Assembly (NCBI GenBank): GCA_026874595.1
Contig: CM049315.1
Location: forward strand, 77,224,401 to 77,288,400
Source: Sipunculus nudus
Lineage: Eukaryota; Annelida; Sipuncula; Golfingiida; Sipunculidae
Direction: 5' to 3'
Length of the DNA: 64,000 nt
In this document: piece by piece, positions 24,338-35,981 of the stretch
Layout: every line of letters starts with the position of its first letter
How positions within the stretch are numbered: position 1 is the first letter of the stretch
Notes under the pieces: model-generated
Seen by the model: only the letters and a program-made list of their open reading frames with translations
Told to the model about the DNA's origin: nothing
The model's database searches: none
Position numbers and translations under genes: made by a program

Positions 24338-24373
24338 GTGAAGTCGTGGCTGCTGTGAAGCGGCATCATCAAG
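24338..24373 (+). other. Candidate 36-nt microexon
   Basis: A pyrimidine-rich acceptor ending TCATTCCAG (24337) precedes 36 nt that are followed by the donor GTAAAG. One frame is open throughout (reads EVVAAVKRHHQ). The length is a multiple of three. No protein family is recognised and no neighbouring exon is seen, so this is a hypothesis only. Confidence 0.15.
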
Positions 24374-24513
24374 GTAAAGGATTTATTCATTTATTTTTGT
24401 ATCCTCCTACCCGTAGATACAGTTATGGACCTAGCTGTTACTATACTACTGCTACTTTTCTTATGCTACTACTAATATTATAATAATAATTACTATGGTA
24501 ACAATATTAACAC

Positions 24514-24540
24514 TGTTATTATTATTATTATTATTATTAT
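24514..24540. repeat. (ATT)n microsatellite
   Basis: Nine ATT units. Confidence 0.9.
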
Positions 24541-24645
24541 AGGAATGATAGTTTTTCCACTCTGCTAGACTACCTAGACAAATAAACGAAATGGTATGAA
24601 TATAAAAATAGCAGAGGCTATTTTTTTCTAATGTTTTTTACGCAT

Positions 24646-24686
24646 ATTCTCTCTCTCTCTCCCTTTCTCTCTGTCTCTCTCACAAA

Positions 24687-24732
<46 letters not shown>

Positions 24733-24737
24733 TATAT
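24646..24737. repeat. (CT)n and (TA)n microsatellites at a TRIM insertion site
   Basis: CT run, then TA tract to 24737, where the miniature LTR array begins. Confidence 0.9.
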
Positions 24738-25440
24738 TGTTACGAAGACAAATAAATGAGGGGAAAATCCTGAGCCGATCCGGGAGTCGAACCCAGGTCG
24801 GTGGCGTAAAAGTCCGGCGTCCCAACCGCTTGCTAGAAAAGCAAGCTTCACTGGCAAGATAGTTCGGTCCGCTTTTATGTGCATCCCGTAACACACCCCC
24901 TCTTAAGAGCGTTCTGCTATCAAAACAAGACTAATTATCCCAGGAGTCACACTTTGGTGAGCTTATTCCCTGGGCCACAAAGTTTTATCGTCACGTCGGA
25001 CGAGCCCCCATTTTGTTACGAAGACAAATAAATGAGGGGAAAATCCTGGGCCGATCCGGGAGTCGAATCCAGGTCGGTGCGCACAAGTCCGGCGTCCAAA
25101 CCGCTTCGCTAGAAAAGCAAGCTTCACTAGCGAGATAGTTTGGTCCGCTTTTATGTGCACCCCGTAACACACCCCCTCTAAAGAGCGTTCTGCTATCAGA
25201 ACAAGACTGATCATCCCAAGAGTCACACTTTGGTGAGCTTATTCCCTGGGCCACCAAGTTTTATCGTCACGTCGGACGAGCCCCCATTTTGTTACGAAGA
25301 CAAATAAATGAGGGGAAAATCCTGGGCCGATCCGGGAGTCGAATCCAGGTCGGTGGCGCACCAGTCCGGCGTCCCAACCGCTTCGCTAGAAAAGCAAGCT
25401 TCACTTGCGAGATAGTATGGTCCGCTTTTATGTGCACCCC

Positions 25441-25443
<3 letters not shown>
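24738..25443 (-). mobile_element. TRIM-like miniature LTR element, copy 2: LTR-int-LTR-int-LTR tandem
   Basis: Three LTR copies (24738-24893, 25014-25169, 25290-25443; 156, 156 and 154 bp) alternate with two internal regions (24894-25013 and 25170-25289, 120 bp each). On the minus strand each LTR starts TGTTACGGGG, carries CATAAAAGCGGACC (TATA-like), an A-box TAGCGAAGCGG (partly mutated in one copy), a B-box-like GATTCGACTCC, and ends CTTCGTAACA. The internal region starts AAATGGGGGCTCGTCCGACG: the first 14 nt of its TGG motif equal the tRNA-Pro primer-binding site. It ends in AAGAGGGGGTG, a short polypurine tract in front of the next LTR. The array sits in a (TA)n tract, and the outer LTR has lost its terminal TGT on the minus strand. 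No protein is encoded; minus-strand frames of 76-92 codons are LTR read-through. Confidence 0.8.
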
Positions 25444-25498
<55 letters not shown>

Positions 25499-25515
25499 TT
25501 GTGTGTGTGCGCGCG
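25442..25515. repeat. (TA)n then (GT)n microsatellite
   Basis: Continues the TA tract in which the TRIM array lies, then GTGTGT and GCGCGC. Confidence 0.9.
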
Positions 25516-25519
25516 CTAA

Positions 25520-27100
25520 AATATGTGATGGGTCCGAATCACTGCCGCCGGTTTCGCCTCATCGCCTAATTGGCTCATCGGAGTCACCTAATGTGCCGAT
25601 CTGCGAAACCGGCAGATCCACCACATACCTGAGCATGCCTTGCTCTGTTGCTAAACATGGACGCTGTGTGACCGCGGAGGAAAGACTGCATTCCCGCAGA
25701 TCAACAAAGTTCATTTTTGCATATACATTGACTGAGATTGTTAGCCAGTTGCTCTAATCAGAAAAAAAGTAGGAGGGTTTTTGTTTAAACAACAGCATTT
25801 ATGCAGTTAAACAACAAATACGCAGTGAACACTTAAATGCAGATATACGCATCGCCGAATAAACAGTGGATATAGATGAGGTGCTCAATCTAAGAAGCAC
25901 TCGGTTTAAAGGACAATAATTATCTTCTTTCTTTGAAACATATATAAAGAAGCTATCAAATACAAAGTTAAGCTTCCAGCTGCCCTTCACTGCGTCAGCT
26001 TGAATTTCGAGCGTGTGTGTGTGTGTATATGTACACCATGTGATACATGTCTCTGAATATACATAGACTGCAAAGTTTTTTATTTTGATGTTTCTTTACA
26101 AAAGGTGTTTATTTTACAAAACAATCGATTAATGTGTCGGTAAGTAGTTAAAAGGATGACAAACGACGAGTTTTTATTCTTGGGACAAACATAAAGTCAG
26201 TTTAACAAGTAACTTTAATGGTGGAAACATAAAAGGGAGTATAAATTGTAACTTGTGTACAGGGTAAATATAGTACCCTATATATATATTTTGAACTTAT
26301 GTGCTGTATTTGTTTCATTTCCATGTTCTATTCTGTATTAACTGTTTGGATTTATGCTTCGAAACATTAAATGTTGGAAAGCTTGGTATAAGGGAGGTCA
26401 TCTAAACAGACGCCCCGTATAATGCATATAAAAATAATATGAAGTCTGTTACATTAAATCTTGCACACCACCTGTGGTGCTCCTAGGGCCATTACGATAT
26501 AATTAGAAACCAGAGAAAGTGTTTTATTTATATTTCTGAAAGGAGAACATTTCAAAACACCATAATGTACATCATTACAGGGAAATCGAAATTACGATGC
26601 ATTTTCTTTTGTGTATATTTATTGCATCATATGGACAGGAGTTCTTGTCGTAAACCTGTACACTTGAGAACAAAGCTTACGAGAGACTTCTAAAGTCACG
26701 TGATCAGAAGTTATCTTGCCGTCCGCCGGCCTATTCCGAGAACAAAGCTACTTTTCCGGACTCGTATCGTCAAGGACAATTGTGTGATGAAAGCGTCCCG
26801 GGCTCGTAGAGGAATCCATGCCCTTTATTATATTGGACACAAGACTTTGGTTGGCTGAATGTATTGGCACAGCTCAAAGAGAGGTTTTTATTTTATCAAA
26901 AGGACATTGCCATTCTCCTGTCAAAGATGCTTTTTGTTTAAAAATTAATACGATTCCTGTTTTGTCTAGATATATTTGACTGAAGGGAGTTTACCTTATA
27001 CAATTTACAAGTATAAATGTGATCCTGCGACCTCAATCCCATAGTACGTTTTTTTCTCATTAATAATTACAAATATGATAAAATGATAATTAAAAACAAG
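25520..27100. other. Unique sequence, nothing recognised
   Basis: Short frames only; no repeat paired within the window. Confidence 0.5.
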
Positions 27101-27102
27101 AA

Positions 27103-27184
27103 AATAATAATAATAATAATAGTAATAATAATAATAATAATAATAGTAATAATAATAATAATAATAAGAAGAAGAAGAAGAAGA
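27103..27184. repeat. (AAT)n then (AAG)n microsatellite
   Basis: About 22 AAT units with two AGT interruptions, then AAG units; directly precedes a Helitron-like copy. Confidence 0.95.
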
Positions 27185-27187
27185 ATG

Positions 27188-27445
27188 ACTTGAAATATGC
27201 ATTCTAAGGAATGCAAACCTCCTCTTTGTGGATGCCTCCTCCATATTCTAGGATGCTGTTTTTGCATTAACTTATTCGGCCCATATTTGCAGTTTCATTC
27301 ATGCATAAGTGACTGTACCTTTGTCAATGTTCATTGATGACGTTCCTGAATTCTGATCATGTGTAGGATCTACACCAAAATCTAAACGATTCTTCACTGG
27401 ACCATTCCCAAAATACCCTGGTACTCTATGAGATTTCCGAACAAC
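27188..27445 (-). mobile_element. Helitron-like element, copy E (5' truncated)
   Basis: On the minus strand, body motifs TGAAGAATCGTTTAGATTTT, TGAACATTGACAAAGGTAC and CATGAATGAAACTGC, then 3' GAGGTTTGCATTCCTTAGAATGCAT. It lacks the 5' GT-rich part. Confidence 0.6.
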
Positions 27446-28160
27446 TTGTAACAGCTCAATACCGGGTTTAAAGTGATATATACTTTAGGGCGTCCTATAT
27501 TCATTTGAAACAACATTTTAAATTTATTATAAATTTTGGGGGTTTCCCTGGGATACTGCCTTAAGCTGAATAGGTAATACCAGTCGTATCGGCTCATTCT
27601 ATCCCTAGACAGCTATTGGACAATGCTTCCTCTGGCTGTTATTTATATTTCAGTATACTATTATAAGCAGTCACGGAAAATAAGTCTAGTCCTCGGATAA
27701 AGCACGGATGGGGTTCTTGTGGTGGATGTTTAATAGCAGACTCTTTTCTGACGTTGCTTTGCCTGTCAGACATTCCCATTTATTTGGCATCGACAGAAAT
27801 ACGTCGCTTATAGAATAAGGAAGATCTTGACATTACGTTTTAGGGTATATTGACCAATGAAACGATATGACTTAATATTAGTGCAGGCATGATAATGGGT
27901 ATCATTCAAAGACCTTAGAATCAGAGAAAAAAAAAGTTTACTTTATAAGATCTGCACGGGACGAGTGAGCTTTAGAGGCAAGTTTTATACTTTTATAACT
28001 TTTAATCATTCGACTGCAGATTCTGCTGTTATAATGGGAAAAGGATGTATTGGAAGATTGTATGTTAATCTTTAGTGGGTGCTCCATGTTATTATACTCA
28101 GGCCTAGGGAGCAAACAGAAGCGCGGGTACCACATAACTGAAGATATTCATTAAGTAAAC
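27446..28160. other. Unique sequence, nothing recognised
   Basis: No supported feature. Confidence 0.5.
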
Positions 28161-28271
28161 CTCTAATGGTTTTACTGTGTGGTTTCAAAGTGAGATTTGG
28201 TATATCCCAGAATTCCATCCTGGGTCTCCCAATCCCCAGTCCAACGTCTTACCCGGCAAGATATGTCTCAC

Positions 28272-28354
28272 CCCGGGCCGCTGGTTCCCGTATCTTCACG
28301 GATGACGGCCAGCCAGGCGACCATCCGGTCCACCCGGTACACGGGGGCATAACT
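28272..28354 (-). other. Candidate internal coding exon (83 bp)
   Basis: On the minus strand, CACAG precedes the segment and GTGAGA follows it (acceptor and donor consensus). The frame between is open and codes VYRVDRMVAWLAVIREDTG with balanced, GC-rich third positions unlike the AT-rich surroundings. The pyrimidine tract before the acceptor is weak. The opposite strand is also open (to TGA near 28360), so strand is uncertain. No family recognised. Confidence 0.22.
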
Positions 28355-28889
28355 CTGTGAATTCTTTAAGCTCCGAAGGAATTATCTGTAAAAATAGTGT
28401 CTCCCAATCATATAAAGCAATCATTTTATAAATGCAATATATCCTGAACATAAGTGACGTTTCAATTAAATTGATACTTATGGTGGGACCGTTATCTCAT
28501 GTAATTCCACTAAATTCATGAACCCCATCTTGATTTGCCGCCGTCTTATCCGATTTGGCTTACGCCTTGAGGGTTTTTAAGCTCAGTTCGCCAGATGAGT
28601 TAATCGATTTGTTATCAGACGGACATATTGCCTTTTTAGCGAGTACCCAAAGCGGATACAAGCTTCTTAATTGCATACCGGCACACGCTGGCTTAGCTGA
28701 GTATTGCTTATGATAAACCAATAAAAGGCAGAGGTTTTCTACAGCACGACGTGAACTTCCCTTTAATTGTACCTATATGCTTTCTTAATACCTAAGTAAA
28801 TGTTTATTGGTTCCCGCTGAGCCAGACTGTTCCTGTGTCTTTATTCTCCTACGGTGGGTGATTTAAGATGCAAGTTTGTAATTGGATTA

Positions 28890-29110
28890 GGTCCACAAAG
28901 ACCTCAGCTTAAGGCGACGTCCCGGGGCGGTTGGTCTTTGCCATATGGTCGGTCCGGGCAGGGGGCATCGTGCTGCCAGCGGTTAGTTTGTTAATACCCT
29001 TGGCACTGGGTCCGCTTGTTAGTGCTGCCGTAACGGTTACAGTGCTGTCGAGGACAGTTTCAGTCGCTCTGGCTTGATGTAACTTGACAGCCGTGTGAAC
29101 TCTATGGTCA
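28890..29110. other. GC-rich segment open on both strands
   Basis: A plus-strand frame of 55 codons ends TGA near 29078 (hydrophobic, with no ATG before it). A minus-strand frame of about 69 codons runs stop to stop (Thr/Ala/Ser-rich). Could be a decayed exon or a regulatory island. Not recognised. Confidence 0.2.
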
Positions 29111-29119
29111 TCTATGGGT

Positions 29120-30810
29120 CAAACCTTTTCTACCTTGCGATCTTCCAAACACAAACACCGAGTATTGTCCATATCGGCCTCGCCACCATTAACGACACAG
29201 TACGACTTATATATCATGGTGTTACAGAAAACGTTATGGGTATATAGGACTTGAACGTAATAGCAATTCGCTTAAACTTCGTAAACACAGAACCATTTGA
29301 TCCCTTGACCAGACACGTATTTGTATGTTCTAATGAATTTAGAATAAATTTACTGAAATGTTTTTACTTTAACAGTAATGCGAATCTCTGCGCCAAATCA
29401 ATCTTAGAGCACAATGAGTGATCCAATTATTTTATCCACTATAAATTTATATCTCTATATAAATATATCATCCGTACCCAAAGGCTCATCATTTAGGGAA
29501 AACAGATGTTATTATGTGACGGAAGCACCGCCGGCGTTAAGACCGTTGTAGCTGGTGACTTTTTCGCTCCGCCACAGGGTGGCGTTTGACGGGAATTGCT
29601 GCTGAAGGCACTGCCCCGCCTACTCGACCGGACATGCGGGGACACCGTGGCAGTGGTGATGATGTGACCTTTTTATCATCTTCACACCACTCTGGTTTCA
29701 TTAGTTTACTCCAAGATGCAACTACGCAAGACATGAAAAATTCAATCTGCTGTCCGCTTTATTTGCCTTTTTCTTATTCGTTGCATCATCTTATTAAAAC
29801 GTCTGCTGGCGGAAAATTTTGTAAGATTGTGACGAATATAAATAACTATTCCCTATAGGAGATGACAGCAAGTAATTTAGATATCACATTCTAATGCAGC
29901 TAGTATGGCAAATATTGATTTAGAATTATAACGTACAGAAGGTAAATTGATACAAGGAATCATTTCAGTTATCCTGCCCGCTTGTCTAAAATTTCATATA
30001 ATGCAGACTAATTAATATAGTGAGATATACAGCCCGTATTGTCATATCTGTAATATATGTATATACATAATACACATACATAAACTGATTATGTTCACAT
30101 GAGCACCAACAATGCTAATGGTCGTCTGGTCTCCATGATATCTCTCTTGAGATTTGCTGCCATTTGCTTTTCAGGAAAAAACTGTTCCCAATCTCTCTCG
30201 GCGTTACCGTAAAACAACTCATAACTTGTACCATGTTATTCGATGGGGACCGCAGTTTCAATACATAATACTTGCATATACATATCACTGCGCATATTAT
30301 AACCTGTATAAATTTTAACGTGAACAAACTAAAAAAAAGTATACAAAGATAAAATGTAATGCCTTATACATTTATTTCTTTATTTAGATTGCCATGCAGC
30401 TGCGCTTGATCTTGGTTTACCTAAGCATTTACGGTATTGAACAGACCACGTGACCTACCTCGGGTTTATAAAACTAGAAGGAACCTATGCTTACCGGGGT
30501 TCTGATAATAGATGGGTACATAAACAAAGACGTAACATTGCCAACAAGATAACTTATCTAAAATTGATCATATAAAACGATTAGATATTCACATAAAGAC
30601 AATTAGATGAAAGAAATAATTAAATATTTACTATAGTTTGCTATAAAAGTGAAGCAGTGAAGGAATGAGGGAAATGTCATTTAGATTGAATGATACCAAA
30701 ACCATGTACCTTACAATCTACTAAAGAAATGCAGTATATATTTCAAAACGTCCCATTGATGACGTGTGTGTGTATGTAGGGAGTCTAACTTTGTCCATTT
30801 ACCAAAGCAG
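29120..30810. other. Unique sequence, nothing recognised
   Basis: 29520-29700 is GC-richer with overlapping open frames on both strands; the rest is AT-rich. Confidence 0.45.
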
Positions 30811-30819
30811 GAATGCATG

Positions 30820-31120
30820 GCCTTAGGTGTAACCTTGCGCATGCACGACAACTCCCAAAAATGTAGAAGCAACAAGGAAGAAGAAACAATGGGTTGAATT
30901 TTTGGAAATCTTGATTTATGAAGTCGCGTTCACGCTTTGTTTATATATTTTGCTCCACTGATCGCGCCCGGTGCAATTTTCCCTTATGTACGGGAATAAG
31001 CAAAGGGTTTAAGAACAAAATATTAGCAGAAACCATGCTGTTTCAAGCGATACAACTATATTTCGTGTATATTCAACATGCTTGATATGTGAACAGTTTC
31101 CTATAAAGCAGCTTATTTGT
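30820..31120 (+). repeat. Dispersed repeat R2, copy 1
   Basis: Shares colinear blocks with 59510-59835: CTTGCGCATGC, CTCCCA, CTTGATTT, TGATCGCGCC (versus TAATCGCGCC), AATATTAG, TATGTGAA and ATTTGTTAG. Unclassified, no terminal repeats seen. Confidence 0.55.
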
Positions 31121-31523
31121 TAGTTATTATAATAACAATATGAAGAAAAGAACTACTAAAGCGAAGTCGGGCGAAACCGCATGTCGCAATGAAAAAAAGA
31201 ATCCATGAGTTCGTCCAATATTAAAGTAAGTTTTTATCATACAATATTTCATCTGACATTAAATCTTAGGTTTACCTTAAGGTAAACAGAATAATCCCCA
31301 AATTTGAGTGGGCACTTGGTGGCAGACAGCATATCTATTTCGGAATGATGTTTATTGGAAATTAAGTATTGTAAAAATAACGAGTGTGTGCTTTTGAACA
31401 TAACTTTTGAACATAAATGTTCAGTCGTTGCAATGATAAGTGGTTTCCATTTAAACCGCTCATCAGGCAAAGTATGTCTACTGTCCAAGATAAAAAAAAT
31501 GAGAAAAAAATATTCCGTAAACT

Positions 31524-31815
31524 ATATATATATATTCGCCGGAATGCAGGCCTCCGCCATGTGGGCGGTCCGTGCTTTCATTCATTATTAGCCAATATTC
31601 CCATGTTCATTCGTGCATATGTGACTGTAAATTTGTGAATATTCCTTGATGACGCTCCTGAATCCGGACCAAGTGCCGGACCAACACGAAAATCTTATTG
31701 ATTCTCCAAGGGCCCATTCTCTAAATGCCATGTAAATTTCATGAGATTTCGTTCATAATTGCGTGAGTTATTTTGTCAACAAACACACAAACACATCTAC
31801 TCACACACACACGCA
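31524..31815 (-). mobile_element. Helitron-like element, copy F
   Basis: On the minus strand: GT/GA-rich 5' part, TTATGAACGAAATCTCATGA, GGAATATTCACAAATTTACA, TATGCACGAATGAACATGGG, ending GGCGGAGGCCTGCATTCC. The 3' hairpin partner is replaced by a TA tract. One of the more complete bodies. Confidence 0.7.
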
Positions 31816-32830
31816 CGGGGTTGAACCCAAATTGAACAGATTCGAACAGGTGACTAGTCTAATTATAAAGATTGGTGCCCCTCCCTGGGTCGTGCTAAAG
31901 GAAAGAAACACTTTATTTTTCCACTCTTTGTCTATTAAGCTCAGAGGAAAAACCTGAGCAAAAGAAAACAGGAGGTTGAATTTTAAACGGTTGCTTTGTA
32001 GAGCGGTCCATGGTCATTAACGGGCAAGCGAACACGATGATTAATCGAGAGAGTGACGGATCACCGGCAAGGTTTTCTCTGTTAGAGTTTACAGGAAGTT
32101 CTAATGGACCAAGCTGTAGGCTGAAGGCGAGAAAACAAGTCCAAAGTAATTGGCGTGTCGGTGCGTATATGGATCTGCCTTGATAGATGTGGTATTATAC
32201 CGTAAAATGATCTTAAAGATCAATAAATACATGGAAAGTAAGTTCATTAAAACGTTACCACTCCGCAATTTCCCCCAGTCAGAAACCAGCAAGCCTTTTG
32301 CTGTCATGACAGGCAAGAGAAGTGGGGCCAATAAAATATGGAGCATTGATTTAAAGTGACGTATCGCTGCCGGGCTGTCCGCAAATTAAAAAACAAGGTC
32401 TTCCAACGACTTTACAGGTATGGATTACCATTTATTTACGGCCATTCCTTCACAGGATTATGTAAAACTACATGATGCTAAACAGCTCAGCACTCATTAT
32501 GGCATTCCGATAGTTAAGATGAAACATATGCTACAAACGGCGCAAGGCAGACATCAATTCTTTATAGGCTTATGAATATTTATAAGCCACATGCATGAAT
32601 ATCCACTGACCCAAATGAAACACTTAGTTTTTAACATTCCATGTACTCAATAATGCTTGGTAGTAACATTAAAATTCATCTCAGCTGTATTCAGATAACC
32701 AGGGAACACTTGGTTGCTATTCTAAAAAATGATCAAAGATATACAGAGGACTAGCATAATTCTGTTTTTTTTTCTACGCTGTCATGTACAAAAATTTCGG
32801 TAATTCCAAGACAATTTACACATTAAAGAA
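31816..32830. other. Unique sequence, nothing recognised
   Basis: No supported feature; 31980-32350 is slightly GC-richer. Confidence 0.5.
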
Positions 32831-32831
32831 T

Positions 32832-33153
32832 TTATATGTCTTGCGTCAAGAGTATTTCTGTGTCTTCCATAAAGAGTATTTCCATGTATTTCGTCATGAG
32901 TATTTGTGTGTCTTCATGAATAGTATTTCTGTGTATTCGGTGAAAGAGTATTTATGTCTTCCATCATGAGTATTTCCATATCTTCCGTCAAGATTATTTC
33001 CATATCTTCCGTCAAGAGTATTTCTGTGTCTTCCGGCAAGAGTAATTTCCATGTCTTCCGTCAGGAGTTTTTCTGTGTCTTCCGCCAAAAGTATTTCTAT
33101 GTCTTCTGTCAACAGTATTTCCTTGTCTTCCACCGAGAGTATTTCTGTGTCTT
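32832..33153. repeat. 24-bp minisatellite, about 13 copies
   Basis: Variants of GAGTATTTCTGTGTCTTCC followed by GTCAA. On the minus strand the 24-bp unit keeps frame and gives an 8-residue repeat (EDxEILLx). One copy with an extra base (near 33042) shifts the pattern to GRxRNTLD, yet the reading frame stays open. The copies are too irregular and the flanks too stop-rich for a convincing gene. Confidence 0.9.
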
Positions 33154-34240
33154 GGTGTTTCCGTTAGATACGTATAAGTGATAATGAAAACGAACAAACG
33201 TAAATATATCATTTTACCTATGCCAGGAAGGTATTATTTCCCCCTTGATTCGGTGGTTCGTTTTTCTGTTATCAACTGAATGCAAAAATAGTCATGAACA
33301 GATTTTCATATAATGTTGGCAGTGGTCTGGATCACCGTAGTTTATTCTTAATTCAAAGGACTATGTATACCATTGTGGCACAGTACGATGCAAGGGAGAC
33401 TGCTATAGGTATAACTATTGAGGCCAGCATTTTTTGGCAAATGTCAAGAAAAACCCGTGTTACTGGAGCGGGCATGTGGGGGTGGGGGGGGGGGGGGTCC
33501 GGTAGCCGTAGGCGTGCACTCATATCTATTTACATATGCTTATGACATAAAAGTGCAAAGAGGTAAAAATAGCATAAACCGATAACATTAAATTTTGCCA
33601 GTCTTTACATCAACAAATTTATTTTCTAAATAATGCTTGAGAAACACATGCACATTTTGAATCATGTGTCTTCTTGTGGTACAAATTATATCATCATTTT
33701 TAATTGATCATTGTTTGAACGGACTGATGTATGTTTTCTAACAAAAGGTCATTGGTTATGCGTATCAGTTTGTTCTTATGTGCAAAAGCTTAGGTACGCT
33801 ACAATAGCAAAACAGGTCATTCTAAAGTAAACGTACTAAGGAAATATTTAATGGTAAATACCTCATTTCCTTATGTAGTTTATAAACAAGCTCAGTACAC
33901 ATATGCATTAGATTGCTCTGATGTAGCCACAGCAATGGCTACAATAATAAGTCATTTATTGGGAGTGAACGCGCCATTTTTTACGGCGTATAGTATGCCT
34001 CATCAAGAGATACGTCGGAAAAGCCGTGTTATTGGCCACATCAGGTCTTTGTAGTACTTAGCATGAAGACACACGGACGCACATACATCAGTAAGCCATT
34101 TCTATTTTAAAATCTGTTTTCAAAACAGCCAAACTGTACTTAGAGGTGTTTGCTCCGATAAATAATTTCTGTAGCCTAACTATTTCAAAACAAACAGACT
34201 TATAGCCGGCACCTGTTTCAACAAGCTCTGGTCCTTTATA
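33154..34240. other. Unique sequence with a poly-G run
   Basis: A G-tract lies near 33481-33497. A frame of 67 codons at 33851-34054 is not recognised. Confidence 0.5.
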
Positions 34241-34241
34241 G

Positions 34242-34552
34242 TGAACGTGAGTGGAGAATGTGACATTTGTCTGTCTGACACCGTGCCAAAAGGAGGTGAG
34301 AAAAGCACGACCTGTACTTCCGGTGCCAATTACTACACCACTCACTACGGATGGTGTCAGGTCATTTCTTTGTCCGGTACAAGACCCGGCAGTAAACTTA
34401 AAGGTAAACATACACGCACGGGTCGTTTGTTCTTACAAAGCGGGGTCACTAATGGGAAAACAAACTGTTATGTCGTGCGTGAGAGGGTACACAGTCCAAC
34501 CTTCCTTGAGGGTTCACATTCACTACCTCCGGGTAAAATTCATGAACTTTAA
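34242..34552 (+). other. Candidate 3'-terminal exon or conserved element
   Basis: A pyrimidine-containing acceptor (TCCTTTATAG) ends at 34241. The frame that follows is open for about 103 codons to TAA at 34550-34552, with six cysteines in the translated stretch. A second frame on the same strand (34251-34697) is open for 149 codons but has no ATG before about 34450, and the minus strand is also open over 34088-34411. Three simultaneous open frames argue for stop-poor noncoding DNA as much as for a gene. No family recognised. Confidence 0.18.
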
Positions 34553-35089
34553 ATGTCACATTGAAGAATTCACAGGATTGCCCAGGGCTGCCCTAACAGA
34601 GTTTCCTGCGACAGGTTGGCTTAATGTCCAGTCAAATATTTGCTTGTCAAGCTTTTGGTGTCGCCGCAGTTCACTTTTGTTTAAACTAAATACCTAAGAT
34701 CAACAACCAGACCTGAGTCTAATAAAGTCAGCGGGAGCGGGGTATGCGTCAACAATGAACAGTTGAATAGAACACGATTTGTAAGGAGTGTTCTGGCTAA
34801 TTGGGAACAATTAAGGTTAAAAAATGGTATGAAGGTTTTTAACACGAATCTTAAAGACTACCAATGCTTAATATTGGATTTTACCATTTAATACATCTTC
34901 GCAACTGAGAAATCTGTCTCCATCAAAAATCCATCGAGGTGTACATCTGCAAGTCTTAACTTAGGATAGCCTAATTCCTAACCAGAAATAGACAACATTT
35001 TTTTATGAACAATCAAGAGGTCAAAACGTTAAGACATTAGAGTTAATCCCTTAGGTTCATTCGAGATTTTTTCTTTTACCCTTCGAGCT

Positions 35090-35160
35090 TTGTCGGGATT
35101 CGAGCCGGGGACGTTCCGCTTCGTGGTCTAACGCCTTAAAACCTAGCTACGTCGAAAACT
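35090..35160 (-). mobile_element. tRNA-like SINE head
   Basis: The minus strand reads CGTAGCTAGGTTTTAAGGCG (A-box region) and CCGGCTCGAATCCCGACAA (B box) about 40 nt later. Flanking tail not defined. Confidence 0.4.
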
Positions 35161-35169
35161 TTTTGTCTG

Positions 35170-35916
35170 AGACATCAAACCTCTGCTAAGATGGTCCTCA
35201 TGAAACTAACCTGTGCTCACACCTGTCACAGCTCCATCCCTGGTTACCTCCAGTACAAAGAAACCCACTTATACCGATCAATAGCTCTATTATAATTTAA
35301 CAGTTGTAACAATGGGACAGAATGTCCATTGTCATATTGCTAAAGATTACAAAGTGATCCAAAATTTAATAGATTATTCTTTGGTTGTTTTGATAACCCT
35401 CCACAATATTTCAACAAAATCTCTTTCCTACTTTGTGCGTATATTTGCTGATAGACAAACCGAGGGTAAAGCGTTATACCTCACACTGCATAGCGGAGGT
35501 ACAGTGAGGTGGCCCAAATGAGGCCCCTGCCATATGAATACTAAATAATGCCTAAGAATACGTTTTATTTTACTTTGATATAACATACAATGGTTGTATG
35601 TACCAACCCTTATAAAATCATACGTGACTCAATCTTACAAATATGGGGTAGGACTTATCCCAGTGTATGATTAAACAGTAGCATATCGTAGAAGGTCGTA
35701 CATGTTCGAATTTTGATCAAACTGCAGTGATTTGCTTATTCTCTCTTTACAGTAAACCAATTGTTATGATTTGTGAAATGTAAGCCTTGCATATATAAAA
35801 CCTGAAATACGGAAAACCTTATAATTACATGTTATTTTTTTGAATGGTTATACTTTCTCATTCAATAGAAAGTGAAACCAACAAGTCTTGCATCTATCCT
35901 GAAACAAGATAAGAAT

Positions 35917-35918
<2 letters not shown>
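35170..35918. other. Unique sequence, nothing recognised
   Basis: No supported feature. Confidence 0.5.

Positions 35919-35920
<2 letters not shown>

Positions 35921-35980
<60 letters not shown>
35921..35980. repeat. (AC)n/(TA)n microsatellite
   Basis: Twenty AC units, then about ten TA units. Confidence 0.95.
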
Positions 35981-35981
35981 T

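Noticed and set aside
24738-25443. Simple tandem satellite of about 276 bp
   Set aside because: TG...CA unit ends, the primer-binding site, the polypurine tract and an LTR-interior-LTR copy elsewhere with target duplication fit an LTR element better.
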